DNA of 64,000 bases. Source: Agroathelia rolfsii. Its lineage: Eukaryota > Basidiomycota > Agaricomycetes > Amylocorticiales > Amylocorticiaceae. Position 1 is the stretch's first letter, and each line of letters opens with the position of its first letter. The stretch lies in NCBI GenBank assembly GCA_018343915.1, contig JABRWF010000007.1, positions 4,067,397 to 4,131,396 on the forward strand. The letters run 5' to 3'. This document shows, piece after piece, positions 46,505 through 58,036 of this stretch. The notes beneath the pieces are model-generated. The model worked only from the letters and a program-made list of their open reading frames with translations, was not told the origin of the DNA and ran no database searches. The translations under genes and the position numbers were made by a program.

Positions 46505-47060
46505 CTTGTATATAATACATATAACCTTTTATTATGTATACATATGTTAGCAATGTGATATGGGGTTTTGTCCACTTTGAATAAAGATAGAAGGTAGTGA
46601 TAATGAATAAGAAGGCGGTGACGATAAAGAAGAAGTCGGCGAGGTGCAATGAAAATTGTGAGCCCCTGCGCGGCTCAGAAGGGCGCATGTAACAGTGCGT
46701 TACCTACAGTCACGTGCGGCCCGACGCTCGCCGGCCTGATATCAATCGAGCGATATTTTATTTATCTTTCTTTCGCGTTTATTGGAGCTTTGGGCAGCTC
46801 CTAGTAGGATAGATTAGATGGGGATAGAATTGCTTAGAAAACATATATAAGACAGTCGAGTTATATGTATGTAGAGCAGCTTCATTCGAATCTACTTTGC
46901 GTCTGTCACCTTTTGTTTGATCTCGTGACTAGGCATCACATAGAGTAAGATGTGGTGCGGAGTCACAGAGAGTAACGTGTGACGTGGTGCCACCGCGACT
47001 TAGTTACTACGCGTAACTTGAACTTGGACTTTTGAAAGGCATCCTCAGTTAGTTGCCACT
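46505..47060 (+). promoter_or_regulatory. Upstream region of the CRN-like gene
   Basis: About 550 bases with no repeat family recognised. TATATAA at 46844-46850 is the best core promoter candidate, about 210 bases before the start codon. CACGTG-like CACGTGCGG lies at about 46711. I see no other gene. Confidence 0.45.
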
Positions 47061-48494
47061 ATGTCTACCAGTATAGTTTGGTGTCTTCTGGTCGATTACT
47101 GGAAGAAACCTGTCGGAAACATCTTTGAAGTCCAAGCGGATAATGTCTTGCACTTGACACAGAAAGTCAAAAATTACTTCGACGACAATGAGGATCCTCT
47201 TCCCGTGCCTGCCAGCAACTTGGTTGTGTGGCAATCCAAGGAGCCGAAGTTTCTTGCAGACGACGATCTTGACGAGAGAGTTAGCTGCCTAGACTTCTCT
47301 GATAAGGCCAAGATTTCCAAGCTTTCCTTTTCGAAGAAGGTGGTAAACCTTGGCCTGTCCGAAGACGAGGTATTGCTCGTACAGCTCCCACGTGCGTTTT
47401 TATCTTTCTTCATGTTACTCATCATTTCTCACTCTCAGTGAGCAGCCATCGTTTCATGTCTTGTGGCCGATTACTGGAACAAGCCTGTCGGAAACGTCAT
47501 CAAAGTCCAGGCGGCACTTTCAGACGATGTCTTGCACTTGACACAGAAAGTCAAAAATTACTTCGACGACAATGAGGATCCTCTTCCCGTGCCTGCCAGC
47601 AACCTGGTTGTGTGGCAATCCAAGGAGCCGAAGTTGCTTGCAGATGACGATCTTGACGAGAGAGTTAGCTGCCTAGACTTCTCTGATAAGGCCAAGATTT
47701 CCAAGCTTTCCTTTTCGAAGAAGGTGGTAAACCTTGACCTGTCCGAAGACGAGGTATTGCTCGTACAGCTCCCACGTGCGTTTTTATCTTTCTTCATGTT
47801 ACTCATCATTTCTCACTCTCAGTGAGCAGCCATCGTTTCATGTCTTGTGGTTGATTACTGGAACAAACCTGTCGGAAACGTCATCAAAGTCCAGGCGGCA
47901 CTTTCAGACGATGTCTCGCACTTGATACAGAAAGTCAAAGAGAAGAAGGATCTCTCTTCACCAGCCGATGACCTTGTTGTGTGGCAATCCAAGGAGCCCA
48001 AGTTGCTTATAGACGACGATCTTGACGAGAGAGTTAGCTGCCTAGACTTCTCTGATAAGGCCAAGATTTCCAAGCTTTCCTTTTCGAAGAAGGTGGTAAA
48101 CCTTGGCCTGTCCGAAGACGAGGTATTGCTCGTACAGCTCCCACGTGCGTTTTTATCTTCTTGTTACTCGTCATTACTCACTCTCAGTGAGCAGCCACTG
48201 TTTGGTGCCTTGTGGTCAATCAAGAACCCATTGGAAACGTTTTTGACGTCCAAGCGGCACTCTCAGACAATGTCTCGAACTTAATACAGAAAGTCAAAGA
48301 GAAGAAGAATCTCCCTTCACCGGCCGATGACCTCGTTTTGTGGCAATGCAAGGAGCCGAAGTTGCTTGCAAATGACGATCTTGACGGGAGAATACGCAAC
48401 CTAAACTTATTTGACCAGACCAAGATTTCCCCTTTGGAGAAGGTGGTAGACCTTGGTCTTTCCGGAAACGAGGTATTGCTTGTGCAATTACCCT
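47061..48494 (+). repeat. Tandem exon-intron duplication, four units of about 350-385 bp
   Basis: Units begin at 47061, 47446, 47830 and 48195. Units 1-3 share almost identical exon 3' halves and introns. Introns 1 and 2 are the same 54-base sequence, intron 3 is a 50-base variant, and unit 4 is clearly diverged. All joints are phase 1, so units can be added without breaking the frame. Units 1-2 have KNYFDDNEDPLPVPASN where units 3-4 have KEKK and PADD. Confidence 0.9.
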
Positions 48495-50138
48495 GTGTGT
48501 TTTGATTTTCTTTGTTCTATTCTCATGCTCTAATGCGACTACCACTCGCTATTGCAGATCGTAACAACAAACGCAAATACCAGGATATTGGTAGGTCACT
48601 GCCACTCGGTAGTTTTGATCATTTACGATTCTATTCTACCAAACACTGACATGCCGTCTTTTTTCTAGACCCGGCTGAAGTTGAAACCGAACTCAAAGAA
48701 CGAAAAAACAACAGGCTTGCTACAATTGCTCCTTCAACAAACGGAAAAGCGGACGAATATGAAGCAAAACAATTAAGTTCCAAAAAAAGGATCTTTGATG
48801 ACCAACCAAAGGCCGATTCTTTGATACTCCCCATTTCTCTACTATATACTCCCTTTGGCGAATTTCTTGATATATTCGATGGGAAAAAAGACGTCAAGGG
48901 TCTATCCGAAGTCGATTTCTCCCAGCTTGCAATTGCCGTCGACCTGTTCGCAGATGAAATGTGCAAATTCTATGATATAGAAGATCATAGGAGGGATCGA
49001 GGGTTGAAACTTCTCAACAGAATTTTTGGTTTGCAGATGCATGCGGCCTCGATTGGATCGGTTAGGTCGGACGGTGATCGCAACGGCGATCATGGAATAT
49101 CGTCTATGATTGCTGAGTTCAAGCTTCGGATATGTGGAATTAGCTCCTATCCACATGCGCAAGTAGTATCGTACTTTGCTCATTCGCAGCGTGACGGGAT
49201 CAATTCACGCGAGAACGACTCGGATGAGCTGTTCTATGGATGGCGGATCCCTTGTCTGGGAATAACTGTAGTAGGCAAGTATCATTCCCCTTTTTGATGG
49301 GTGTCTGCTAACTCCCTATGTGAATTTAGGTTGTGAGATCAGGTTCTATGCTCTACTCACGCTAGGTCCTAGGTTCCGCATTATTAGCTTAACACCATCA
49401 ATCTCCTGCATTAGGGGAGCCTCCGATGGTCTCGAACGCAAGGCGTTGCACAGAGCTTTCATTGCTGCAACTGTTCTCCATGCTCGCATCGACGCCGATA
49501 TAAATGACCGGATATCTGCTTCGGTACGGGTCATTCATCGTGACATGGTCCAGCCATATCTCCCTGCTATCGCTAAAATTGGCGCCGTCGAAATTTTCGA
49601 ACTGGAGTCCTGGGAAAGGCCTCAGTCTTACCGCTACTTGTACAGGGCAAAGACAAAGGACAACGAACACGTAATTGTCAAATTCGTGCCTCAGTATTCA
49701 TCCGAGTTGCACAGGTTTTGCGCTGCCCAAGGACATGCACCCGCTTTACTAGCCTACGAGCGTCTCCCCGGTGGATGGTATGGTGTTGTGATGGAGTATC
49801 TCCCAGACACTACACCGATCTCCCTATCGAAAAGCCTCAAAACGTATCGTGAGGAGTGGAAAGCACAACTAAAAACTTTGGTAGCTTCTGTCCACGCACA
49901 GGGTCTTGTTCACGGGGATCTGCGTGATGCAAACATTATTTGCAATGATGAAGGCAAGGTGTATTTAATTGATTTTGATTGGGGAGGCGAAGAAGGCATA
50001 GCATCCTACCCTACATTGAATCTTCATGAAGAGTTGCTGGAAGGTCGGCCTAATAATAGTCAGCTTATTATTACGCAGGCCGATGATATACGGGTGCTAG
50101 ATATTACATTAAGAAAAATAAATAACAATGTAATATAA
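47061..50138 (+). CDS. CRN (Crinkler)-like protein with four N-terminal modules and kinase-like C-terminus, seven exons
   Basis: Exons 47061-47391, 47446-47775, 47830-48144, 48195-48494, 48558-48590, 48669-49274 and 49330-50138 join to 2724 bases, an exact 907 codons plus stop. Introns are 54, 54, 50, 63, 78 and 55 nt; the last has a GC donor (G|GCAAGT). Each of exons 1-4 encodes one CRN-type N-terminal module: WCLLVDYW- or WCLVV-like start, LVVWQSKEP, DDLDERVSCLDF, end EVLLVQLP (the VLVQLP-like end is a CRN hallmark). A charged linker and an unrecognised middle region (LLYTPFGEFLDIFDGKK) follow. The C-terminus has VIVKFV, HGDLRDANII and LIDFDWGGEEG, matching the Lys, catalytic-loop and DFG positions of protein kinases. 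CRN proteins are modular, often secreted or nuclear effectors in oomycetes and are also found in fungi. No obvious signal peptide. Splice sites are inferred by eye, but phases and module identity agree. Confidence 0.85.
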
Positions 50139-50349
50139 TTAACTCATGTTATGTATTCTATATGATGTTTTTAATGTAACGGGCTCAAACAGGAGTAGAG
50201 AGAGAGTATGGTATTGGCATAAGTAAGGATAGAGGTATGAGCTAGTTACTAGCATTGCTTAGATGAGAAGTGAAAAGGCATGAAGCCACTAAAGTTAAAT
50301 ACTACATTATGTAAGGTAGACAACTGAAAACCCTCAAGCCCAGCTCGGG

Positions 50350-51351
50350 TGTTATGAGTTGGACAATTTTTGCCTTTTTCTTACAAACATGTACATATTT
50401 TTATTGTATTTTTACAATTTTTATTGACTGAGAAATGGACAAAATACCTTGCAGGTGACATCTTGATGCACATATAACTGGCTGTGTTAGCCCCATGTGA
50501 CAGGAGTGCTTGTGACAAGAGTATATTAGGAAGGCAGAGTCTAGACCATTCCTTTTCATCAAAAGGTCTAGACTCAGGAATCAGGGTTGTTCCAATTGCT
50601 GTGCAATTACTAAGGAGTACTAGACTCATTATTCCAATCAGATGCTCATTGGACTTAGTCACAAAGCACTGCCCCTGCATTACTGTCATTCCTGCTTACA
50701 AACCCCGCTGTATACAGACTATCAAGGCTGTGCACGGGCCCTTCATTTTATGTATAAATACAAGCCTGTAGCCCTTACCTAAACCTTAGCTTTGACCTTC
50801 TTGCCTTTAGGTAAGGGCACCCCCCACTTATATTCTTTACACATTCACTAATATAGTCTTGCCTTCAGGCTTGTTTGCCCTAGCCCACAACCCCCCTCTC
50901 TATTCCTCCCTATTTAGTGTAAGGCCTTAAGGGCATCTAGATAGCGTACATAATTCCTAGTATCAGAGGACTGCCTGAGTCATAAGTCCCCAATACACAA
51001 GGGGCATTGTGCATGATTATAAACCCAGTTCATTCTGGTCAAGGCAGTAATAAGTCCTTGCAGGGATTATGTAGACCATGGTGGGCTAAGCCGCCTGTCT
51101 CCAGTAAGAATTACTTAAGAAACTATTTGACGCAAAGCAAGTACACGGGAAGACTATTGTCTAGAGTACCGAACATGAGCTCAGCAAAGTAGTTGACTAA
51201 GTAAACTATTACAAAGAGTAGCAATGGGAGCATATGGGTCCCTGGTAAACATCCAACCAAGTAATGCACATAAAACCTAGTCTTACGGCCCACCTTTATA
51301 CCTTACAGAAGGTTGTGCTTATTGGATTAGTCAAGTGCGCAAGCCTTGACA
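50350..51351 (+). repeat. LTR-2 solo LTR downstream of the CRN gene
   Basis: 1002 bp, complete ends, target duplication TCGGG / TTGGG (one C->T). It starts 212 bases after the CRN stop codon. CpG-poor. Confidence 0.9.
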
Positions 51352-51808
51352 TTGGGTGCATCAAAAACCCAATGGGGAAAAAGCTACTGAGCAGATTTCT
51401 CATTCCTAGTCTATTGTCAAAAGTGTAGCAGCCTATGCCATTACATTATCCCCCTTCTAGGGAGGAGATTGAGGATGTATTGACAAGTGTCAATAATTAG
51501 AGGTCCAGGCAGTGTGGAGGTCAAGCTACACAACCTAATTGGGTAGTCATCTATAGAGGGGCAATATACTCAGCCCATAAGTTCTATCGAGTTGGCATGG
51601 GTGATGGAGAGTGCAGTCTGGCCTGAGGAGGTGCAGCCTGTTGAATGCATATACGTCCAACAAACATAGTAGCTGTGCCACAACGGATTTTCAATAATTT
51701 AAGCTCTGCCTTAATCATAGTATATATACTATATACCATGCATATATGCAATATAATGTCTTTTGACTTCTAACTGTTGAAATGGCAATCCATTGCTATA
51801 GAGGATAG
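51352..51808. other. Non-coding host interval
   Basis: No ORF, RNA gene or known LTR recognised. It contains AT-rich runs such as ATATATACTATATACC near 51720-51740. Confidence 0.6.
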
Positions 51809-52639
51809 TGTCAAGGGTACACTCCTTGACTGTGCAAAGTGTATACTTCTAACACTAAAATCTAAGTACTGCACAAATATGGTTTTCCCACAGATATGTT
51901 CCCTAATTTATTGAAGGGCAACACTGGGTACTCTTCTGTACTTATGTCCAAGGCTCTGACTCTTATTCCGACAAACTTTGTAACTTACTTGAGGGGATTT
52001 CCACCACCTCTAGTGTGAGTGTATGCTATAGCTAAGATGGGCTAGGCCCTGCGGAATGAACCCTGAAGGCAAAGTTTCATTGAGTAATACTATAAGAGAG
52101 ATACAAACATATAATACTTGCCTGAAGGTGAAGAGGTCAAAGCTAGCCTTTCAGGACAAGTTACATAGACTACTTATACTACTTGCAGAAGCTCCGCGCT
52201 AGTTCCGATGCAGAGGCAAAGAATAGAGGAAGTAGATTATGCAGGGGAAGACCTTTTCCCTAACTCCGACAGGCAGCCGTGCAGAGATACAACACTTCTG
52301 GAGATTCTGCGCTCAGGAGTGGAGCTCTGCAGGAGCTTGGGAGCAGAAGCTTGGAGGTGTGTAACAGAACTAGTATCCGTTAGGAATCGGTCAGTGGTTG
52401 GAGGTTTGTACTCCAGAGTTATGCAGAATAGTGAATAGGAAATGCACAACTCAGGATTACTCCTATAGCATATGGCTTAGTCACATAAGGGCCAATCACC
52501 TGACCATTCACTACCTACAGTCCATGCCCTAAGGGTAATAAAAAGAAAAAGATAAAAGGAGACAAAAATTTGTAAAAATAGTTCCAATAAAAATTAAATA
52601 ATTTGCAAAAATTCTGTCCATATTTTCCAACTCATAACA
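51809..52639 (-). repeat. LTR-3 solo LTR, reverse
   Basis: 831 bp, complete ends. The flanks GATAG and CACTG do not match, so one side may have been exchanged or deleted after insertion. Confidence 0.88.
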
Positions 52640-53185
52640 CACTGGGGTTTTGAAGTTAAAAAAGCGATTTCTACTAAATAGTTTACATAATCTGTTACTT
52701 TGAGTAAACATTTGGGTAAATAGGATGTTTTTACAAATTTCAAACATTCCAGCTTTACAAAAACAATTATATTGAGTAAAAGATCAAAGAAAAAAGTGCC
52801 TTTTATCAATTGTCCTTTACCAAAAATCTTACTATTTGTAAAATTTAGCATAAAGGAGGAATATTCTACTATTGGGTAAATGTTGACCTACACCAATAAG
52901 TTTACTAACAGTAATGATTTTGATAAAATGACTTTGCCTACACTAGGTAAATATTATTATTTTTACCAAAATAGCATATTGAGTAAAAGATGCACAAAAT
53001 AGATATTTTTTACTTTCAGTAAAAGTCCATCTATAACTATTTCTTTTACTCAAGGTAGATGTTTATGTAAACAAGCAGCCTCTTTTACGTATACTTTTAC
53101 CTTGAGTAATAGAGATGGTCATGTGTAAACCTTTACTTTAGGTAAAAGTGCTGCTTTTCCTGGTTGCCCTAACCAAGTTGCCCAG
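52640..53185. other. AT-rich interval dense in GTAAA/TTTAC
   Basis: By hand count GTAAA occurs 11 times and TTTAC 11 times in about 546 bases, usually as GAGTAAAAG, GGGTAAAT or their complements. No coding potential seen. It is bounded by two LTR-3 copies in the same orientation, but the joints do not look like a primer-binding site or polypurine tract. Confidence 0.6.
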
Positions 53186-53987
53186 TGTCAAGGGTACACT
53201 CCTTGACTGTGCAAAGGATATACTCCTAACACTAAAATCGAAGTACTACACAAATATGGTTTTCCCACAGATATGTTCCCTGATTTATTAAAGGGCAACA
53301 CCGGGTACTCTTCTGTATCTATGTACGAGGCTCCTACTCTTATTCCGATAGACTTTGTAAACTACTTGAGGGGATTTCCGCCACCTCTGGTGTGATTGAA
53401 TGCTTTAGCTAAGACGGGCTAAGCCCTGCGGAATGAACCCTAAAGGCAAAGTTTCATTGAGTAATACTATAAGAGAAATACAAACATATAATACTTGCCT
53501 GAAGGCAAAGAGGTCAAAGCTGGCCTTTCAGGACAAGTTACATAGACTACTTATACTACTTGTGGAAGCTCTGCGCTAGTTCCGCTGCGGAGGCAAAGAA
53601 TAGAGGAAGTAGATTATGCAGAGGAAGACCTTTTCCCTAACTCCAACGGGCAGCCGTGCGGAGATACAACACTTCCGGAGGTTCCGCACTCAGGAGCGGA
53701 AGCTTGGAGGTGTGTAACAGAACCAGTATCCATTAGGAATTGGTCAGTGGTCGGAGGTTTGTACTCCGGAGTTGTGCAGAATGGTGAACAGGAAACGCAC
53801 AACTCACAATTACTCCTGTAGCGTGCGGCTTAGTCACATGAGGGCCAATCACCTGACCGTTCACTGCCTACAGTCCATGCCCTAAGGGTAATAAAAAAGA
53901 TAAAAGGAGACGAAAATTCATAAAGATAGTTCCAATAAAAATTAAATAATTTGTTAAAATTCTGTCCATATTTTCCAACTCATGACA
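53186..53987 (-). repeat. LTR-3 solo LTR, reverse
   Basis: 802 bp (a small internal deletion near 53700 relative to 830 bp). Target duplication CCCAG / CCTAG with one transition. Confidence 0.87.
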
Positions 53988-54660
53988 CCTAGGCAATCTA
54001 AGTCCATAGCCAAAGTTACCCAGGCAATTAAAGTGCCAATATTTGTTACTCCAATTTCGTCGCTATTGGTACCCACATCGGCTCTTACATCGCCAAATTA
54101 ATCCCACTGTATTTTTAAATATAAGCTATACCAATATTACAAGCTGAAATAATAATGAAATTTGACCAGAACGGTAGTATGGTTGAGCAAGAAAATTGAG
54201 AGCATGACTGGATACTCAGCGACATACAAAAGCTCATGTATGTGTATGCACCAATATCAGTATACATTCAAGTCAAAGCAGAACCCAAGATCAAAATTTT
54301 GAAAAGCATGTCAAGTAAATAATACAAATTGATTCAAATAATTTATACTATTAGCTAAATATATCAACTATTATCATTGCTGCCTGAGATCGCAAATACA
54401 AGAGGCATGGATGTTGAACTGTGTGTTGTCAAAAAACCTGGATAACATGGTGTAGTGACTGTAGTGATCCTGTCAGCACTTGCTTTAAATGTAAAAAAAT
54501 GTACATATGAACTTACTCTCTGAGGGTATATAATGGCATAATTTTGTATTCACCAGTTGTCAGCTGGACCATGAAACACAGCTAGGAAAGTAAAAAATCA
54601 GTAAGATCATAAAAAATGAAATAAAATAAACGGCACACCTTATTATGCTTGTAAAGAAGG
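53988..54660. other. Non-coding AT-rich host interval
   Basis: No supported gene. A short duplicated phrase (CCCAGGCAATTAAAGTG-like against CCTAGGCAATCTAAGTC) occurs at the left end. A spliced gene of unknown family cannot be excluded by eye. Confidence 0.5.
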
Positions 54661-55499
54661 TGTCAAGGGTGTACTCCTTGACTAAGTGATGTTGGGCGTA
54701 GAGTGCCTACTTATGCGCTTAACCAAACAATACACTTACTTAACACTAAATCTAGTACCTATACAAGAGTATTCCCACAGATATCCAACCTTTATTATAT
54801 TGAAGGTGGACTGGGTACTTTCTTAGCTCTTATATAATCGATGTTTCTTAGGTTCACACACGCGCACAAAAGGGGGATTTACACCGCCCACAAGTAAGAG
54901 AGAGAGAGAGAGAAGGGAGGGGGGCTAGGACAAGAGGCCTAGGCCTAAAGAGTATACCCTGAAGGCGAAGATTTATTTAGTAATCATGTCTATGGAATAC
55001 AAACCATTTACTTGCCTGAAGGCGAAGAGGTCAAAGCTAGCTCTTCAGGACAAGTTACATGCACTATTTATACTACTATGCGAGGGTCCGTGCGCAGCTT
55101 TGGTGGTCTGTGCGCAGAGGGAGATAGAAGCGTAAATGGTGGCAATGCAAGGGAAGAACGTTTACCCTAACTCCACCGGGCATCCGTGTGGAGATCCGTT
55201 TCCGGACTGATACCGGTAATCATTAGGAATTGTTCAGGGAAGGAAGGCTGTGTTCCTGAGCTGTGCGCAATGATGAAATGGAAGTAGGCACAGCTCCGAG
55301 ATTACTCCTGTGACGTGCGGCTTGGAACACGTGAGGGCCAATCACATGACCACTGCACTGCCCACAGTCCACACCCTAGAGGGTAATTTTATAAGGAAAA
55401 GAAAGAAAAAGAAAAGAAAATGTGATAATTAAATAAATACTAGTCCAAATAATACAGGAAAATAACCGAAAAATTGGCAAAAATATCCTACTCATGACA
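54661..55499 (-). repeat. LTR-1 solo LTR, reverse
   Basis: 839 bp; plus-strand reading TGTCAAGGGTG ... CTCATGACA. Perfect target duplication GAAGG at 54656-54660 and 55500-55504. The terminal R-U5 twin motif and the U3 twin CTGTGCGCAGA are visible. Confidence 0.92.
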
Positions 55500-55504
55500 G
55501 AAGG

Positions 55505-55818
55505 CCTATAAACCTTCTGATTGACTTATGCCCGTGGTATAGTTGTCCACTCCCATTAGAATGGTAAACACAATAACTAGGCTAAAATTATATATCAGTA
55601 CATCAGCGCTCATTGAATCAGAGAGCAGCATACCATGTGTGTAACAAGATGGTGAATTGAGTTTAAGCAGAAGAAGTGGCAGACAATGTGTTGGCAAGAA
55701 CAAGAGTGATAGTAATAGTATTAAGACTAGTGGCAGTGAAACGCTCAAGTCAATGGTTCTTCTCGCAATACAGAAATGCTGGAAGAAATGTAAACATCTT
55801 TAGCTGACTTGTTTGATA
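55505..55818. other. Short host interval before the mariner element
   Basis: No gene recognised. A minus-strand ORF of about 80 codons with a Leu-rich start is present, with no family match I can name and no supporting context. Confidence 0.4.
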
Positions 55819-55820
55819 TA

Positions 55821-57441
55821 CACTGAGTGACAAAACCGTCTCAATGTTTGCATTTTTTACAATTTTTGATCTATATCTCCAGAAATAAAATACTTAAAAT
55901 TATACTAAAAATACTCCTATCAAGTATACCATATCTGCTTTAAATCGAGCCCTAGGTCATGTGATTTGGTCAATAAACCATAGAGTTATGTATTATTCTT
56001 TCAAGGGGTATCATTGAGACAGTTTTATTGCTAACATTTTCAAAATACAAATTTTGTTAAATTTAGTATCTAGTATATCCTCCTTTTGCTTTTATCACCT
56101 CTGCCACCCTTCTAGGCATACTCTCAATCAACTTTTGACAAATAGATACTGGAATAGCATCCCACTCCTTCTCTATCCTCTCCCAAAGCCCAGTAAGTGA
56201 TGATGTAGGCTCATCATAGTCTGCTAGCTTTCTTTTGAGGTGATCCCATAGATGCTCAATAGGATTGAGGTCTGGGGAGTTAGCAGGCCACTCCATAACT
56301 TCCAATTCATGGTTTTCAAACCATTTCATGGCTAGTTTGCTCTTATGTTTAGGGTCATTATCCTGCTGAAATATAGTATTGTTAGTATTTTTACCCCATA
56401 ACTCCATACTATCCTGGAGTTCATCCTCTAAAATAGACACATAGACTTCTGAGTCCATTCTCCCAATAATCCTGGTTGCATATCCAGCCCCATCCCATCC
56501 AAAACATCCCCACAACATAATGTTTCCACCACCAAACTTTTGTGTTCCCTGAACCAACCTATCACTAAGCCCTTCTCCCTTCTTTTTCCACACCCATTTC
56601 CTTCCATCAGACCCAATCCTATTGATCTTAGTCTCATCAGACCAGATCACCCTCTTCCAGTCCTCCAGAGTCTAGTGCTGGTGCTCAAGAGCAAAGTTTA
56701 ATCTAGCCCTTTTATGATGAGGCTTAAGATTAGAACTTTTTTTCTTGGTTATAGCCTTTAAACCCTGCTCCCTTAGTCTCCTACACATGGTTTGGGTAGA
56801 CACAGACTCCCCAAGTGTGTTTTTAAGGGCTTTAGTCACATCCATAGCAGTATCAGCCTGACCAGAGCTAATAAGACGGATGGAATGACGTATAGCAGTA
56901 GAGGAAAGCTTAGAGGGATGGCCTCCTAAGCTTTTAGAAAGGTGGGGACAGTGTTTAGAACATATTCTGCTAACAGAAGAATGAGATACACCAGTAGCTT
57001 TAGCAATATCCCTAGCAGAATGATATTTATTAAGCAAGCAGATAATATTAAGGACTTGTTGATTAGATAAAGGTTTCATAGTAGTATAGAGATGATGGTG
57101 GTAGCAGTTTAAGAGTTGTTTGTGTTTATTTGTACTAAATAGGGGGTATTTAAATGTGTGGTGGCACTGCTTACATAATTAGTATAGTATAACTTGTGTT
57201 TTACTATAAAAAGTATATTTCAATTAAGTGGCAACAAAACTGTCTCAATGATACCCCTTGAAAGAATAATACATAACTCTATGGTTTATTGACCAAATCA
57301 CATGACCCAGGGCTCGATTTAAAGCAGATATGGTATACTTAATAGGAGTATTTTTAGTATAATTTTAAGTATTTTATTTCTGGAGATATAGATCAAAAAT
57401 TATAAAAAATGCAAACATTGAGACGGTTTTGTCACTCAGTG
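55821..57441 (-). mobile_element. Tc1/mariner (DD34E) DNA transposon
   Basis: 1621 bp between TA dinucleotides (55819-55820 and 57442-57443). Terminal inverted repeats of 211 bases (55821-56031 and 57231-57441) begin CACTGAGTGACAAAACCG. Each arm has the transposase-site-like ACAAAACCGTCTCAATG at its outer end and the inverted ATTGAGACAGTTTTATTGC at its inner end. One transposase gene on the minus strand. Confidence 0.95.
56063..57079 (-). pseudogene. Tc1-type transposase with one nonsense codon
   Basis: 338 codons from MKPLSNQQVLNI. N-terminal helix-turn-helix (ARDIAKATGVSHSSVSRI, about residues 22-39), a second DNA-binding segment (STQTMCRRLREQGLKA), then the catalytic domain. First Asp in VIWSDETKIN, second in FQQDNDPKH, Glu in NPIEHLWDHLKRKL, with 34 residues between the last two. 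The only break is TAG at 56672-56674, where the family usually has Trp in the WT..DWK motif (TGG->TAG). The rest is intact, so inactivation looks recent. Nuclear cut-and-paste enzyme acting on the inverted repeats. Confidence 0.93.
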
Positions 57442-57443
57442 TA

Positions 57444-58036
57444 TGTATATGAACACCCTATCAAGGGCTGCGATATGCAGGCAAAAGCCTGTCAATAATC
57501 AAATTGATGGCCGATAATGGAATTGAGGCATGCATGTACAAGTTTGTGCATGCGGCGACCACAAATGGCAATGGTGATGTAGTGATGACAAGTACTGCAT
57601 GCTTAATTTTGTATGCCCAAGCAGGTAGTGAAGGTGGTCGGCAGCAATGCGTGTACAATCCATACGTGGCGTCTTGGCACTGGGAACAATTGTGGAAGAG
57701 AAAAGAAAGAGAAATAAAAGAAACAGAAAGAAAAATGAAATAGAAAGACAAAAATCAGCGGGCACACCTCTGTCCAGCCTATCCATGCATAATGCGGCAT
57801 CTACGCATCCGTGCGTGAGTCCTGCGTACAAGATTGTTCAACCCGGTGATGGTTGGCGGTCAAGTTGGGATTGAATGCCCAAACCGCGCGCAATTTCATG
57901 AACTCGCGCGTACTGCGTTTGTAGGTGATGGCAGTGTGCGGCAGGTGCCTGTACATCAGTGCTGGACTAGCAACCGATGTATAGTGCATGACAACGGTGT
58001 GGGAATGGTGATGACGGCAGTCGCGTGTATGCATTT
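57444..58036. other. Host interval rich in TGCATG words
   Basis: More GC-rich and CpG-containing than its surroundings, with many GCATGC/TGCATG/ATGCAT words and alternating purine-pyrimidine runs. It continues at 59040 once LTR-2 is removed. Several ORFs of 60-95 codons exist on both strands but none resembles a known protein and none stands out. Confidence 0.45.

Noticed and set aside
48631..48966. Minus-strand ORFs across the CRN gene
   Set aside because: Antisense shadows of exons 5-7; the plus-strand exons join in phase and carry conserved CRN and kinase motifs.
52640..53187. CACTGGG ... CCCAGTG as terminal inverted repeats of a MITE
   Set aside because: The right CCCAG is the target duplication of the LTR-3 at 53186-53987 and host sequence continues beyond it, and the TG belongs to the LTR. 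The inverted match is only seven bases.
51809..53987. Two LTR-3 copies around 546 bases as a miniature retrotransposon (TRIM)
   Set aside because: The inner ends lack the LTR-3 primer-binding site (AGGTCAAAGCT) and a polypurine tract, and the right LTR has its own target duplication (CCCAG/CCTAG).
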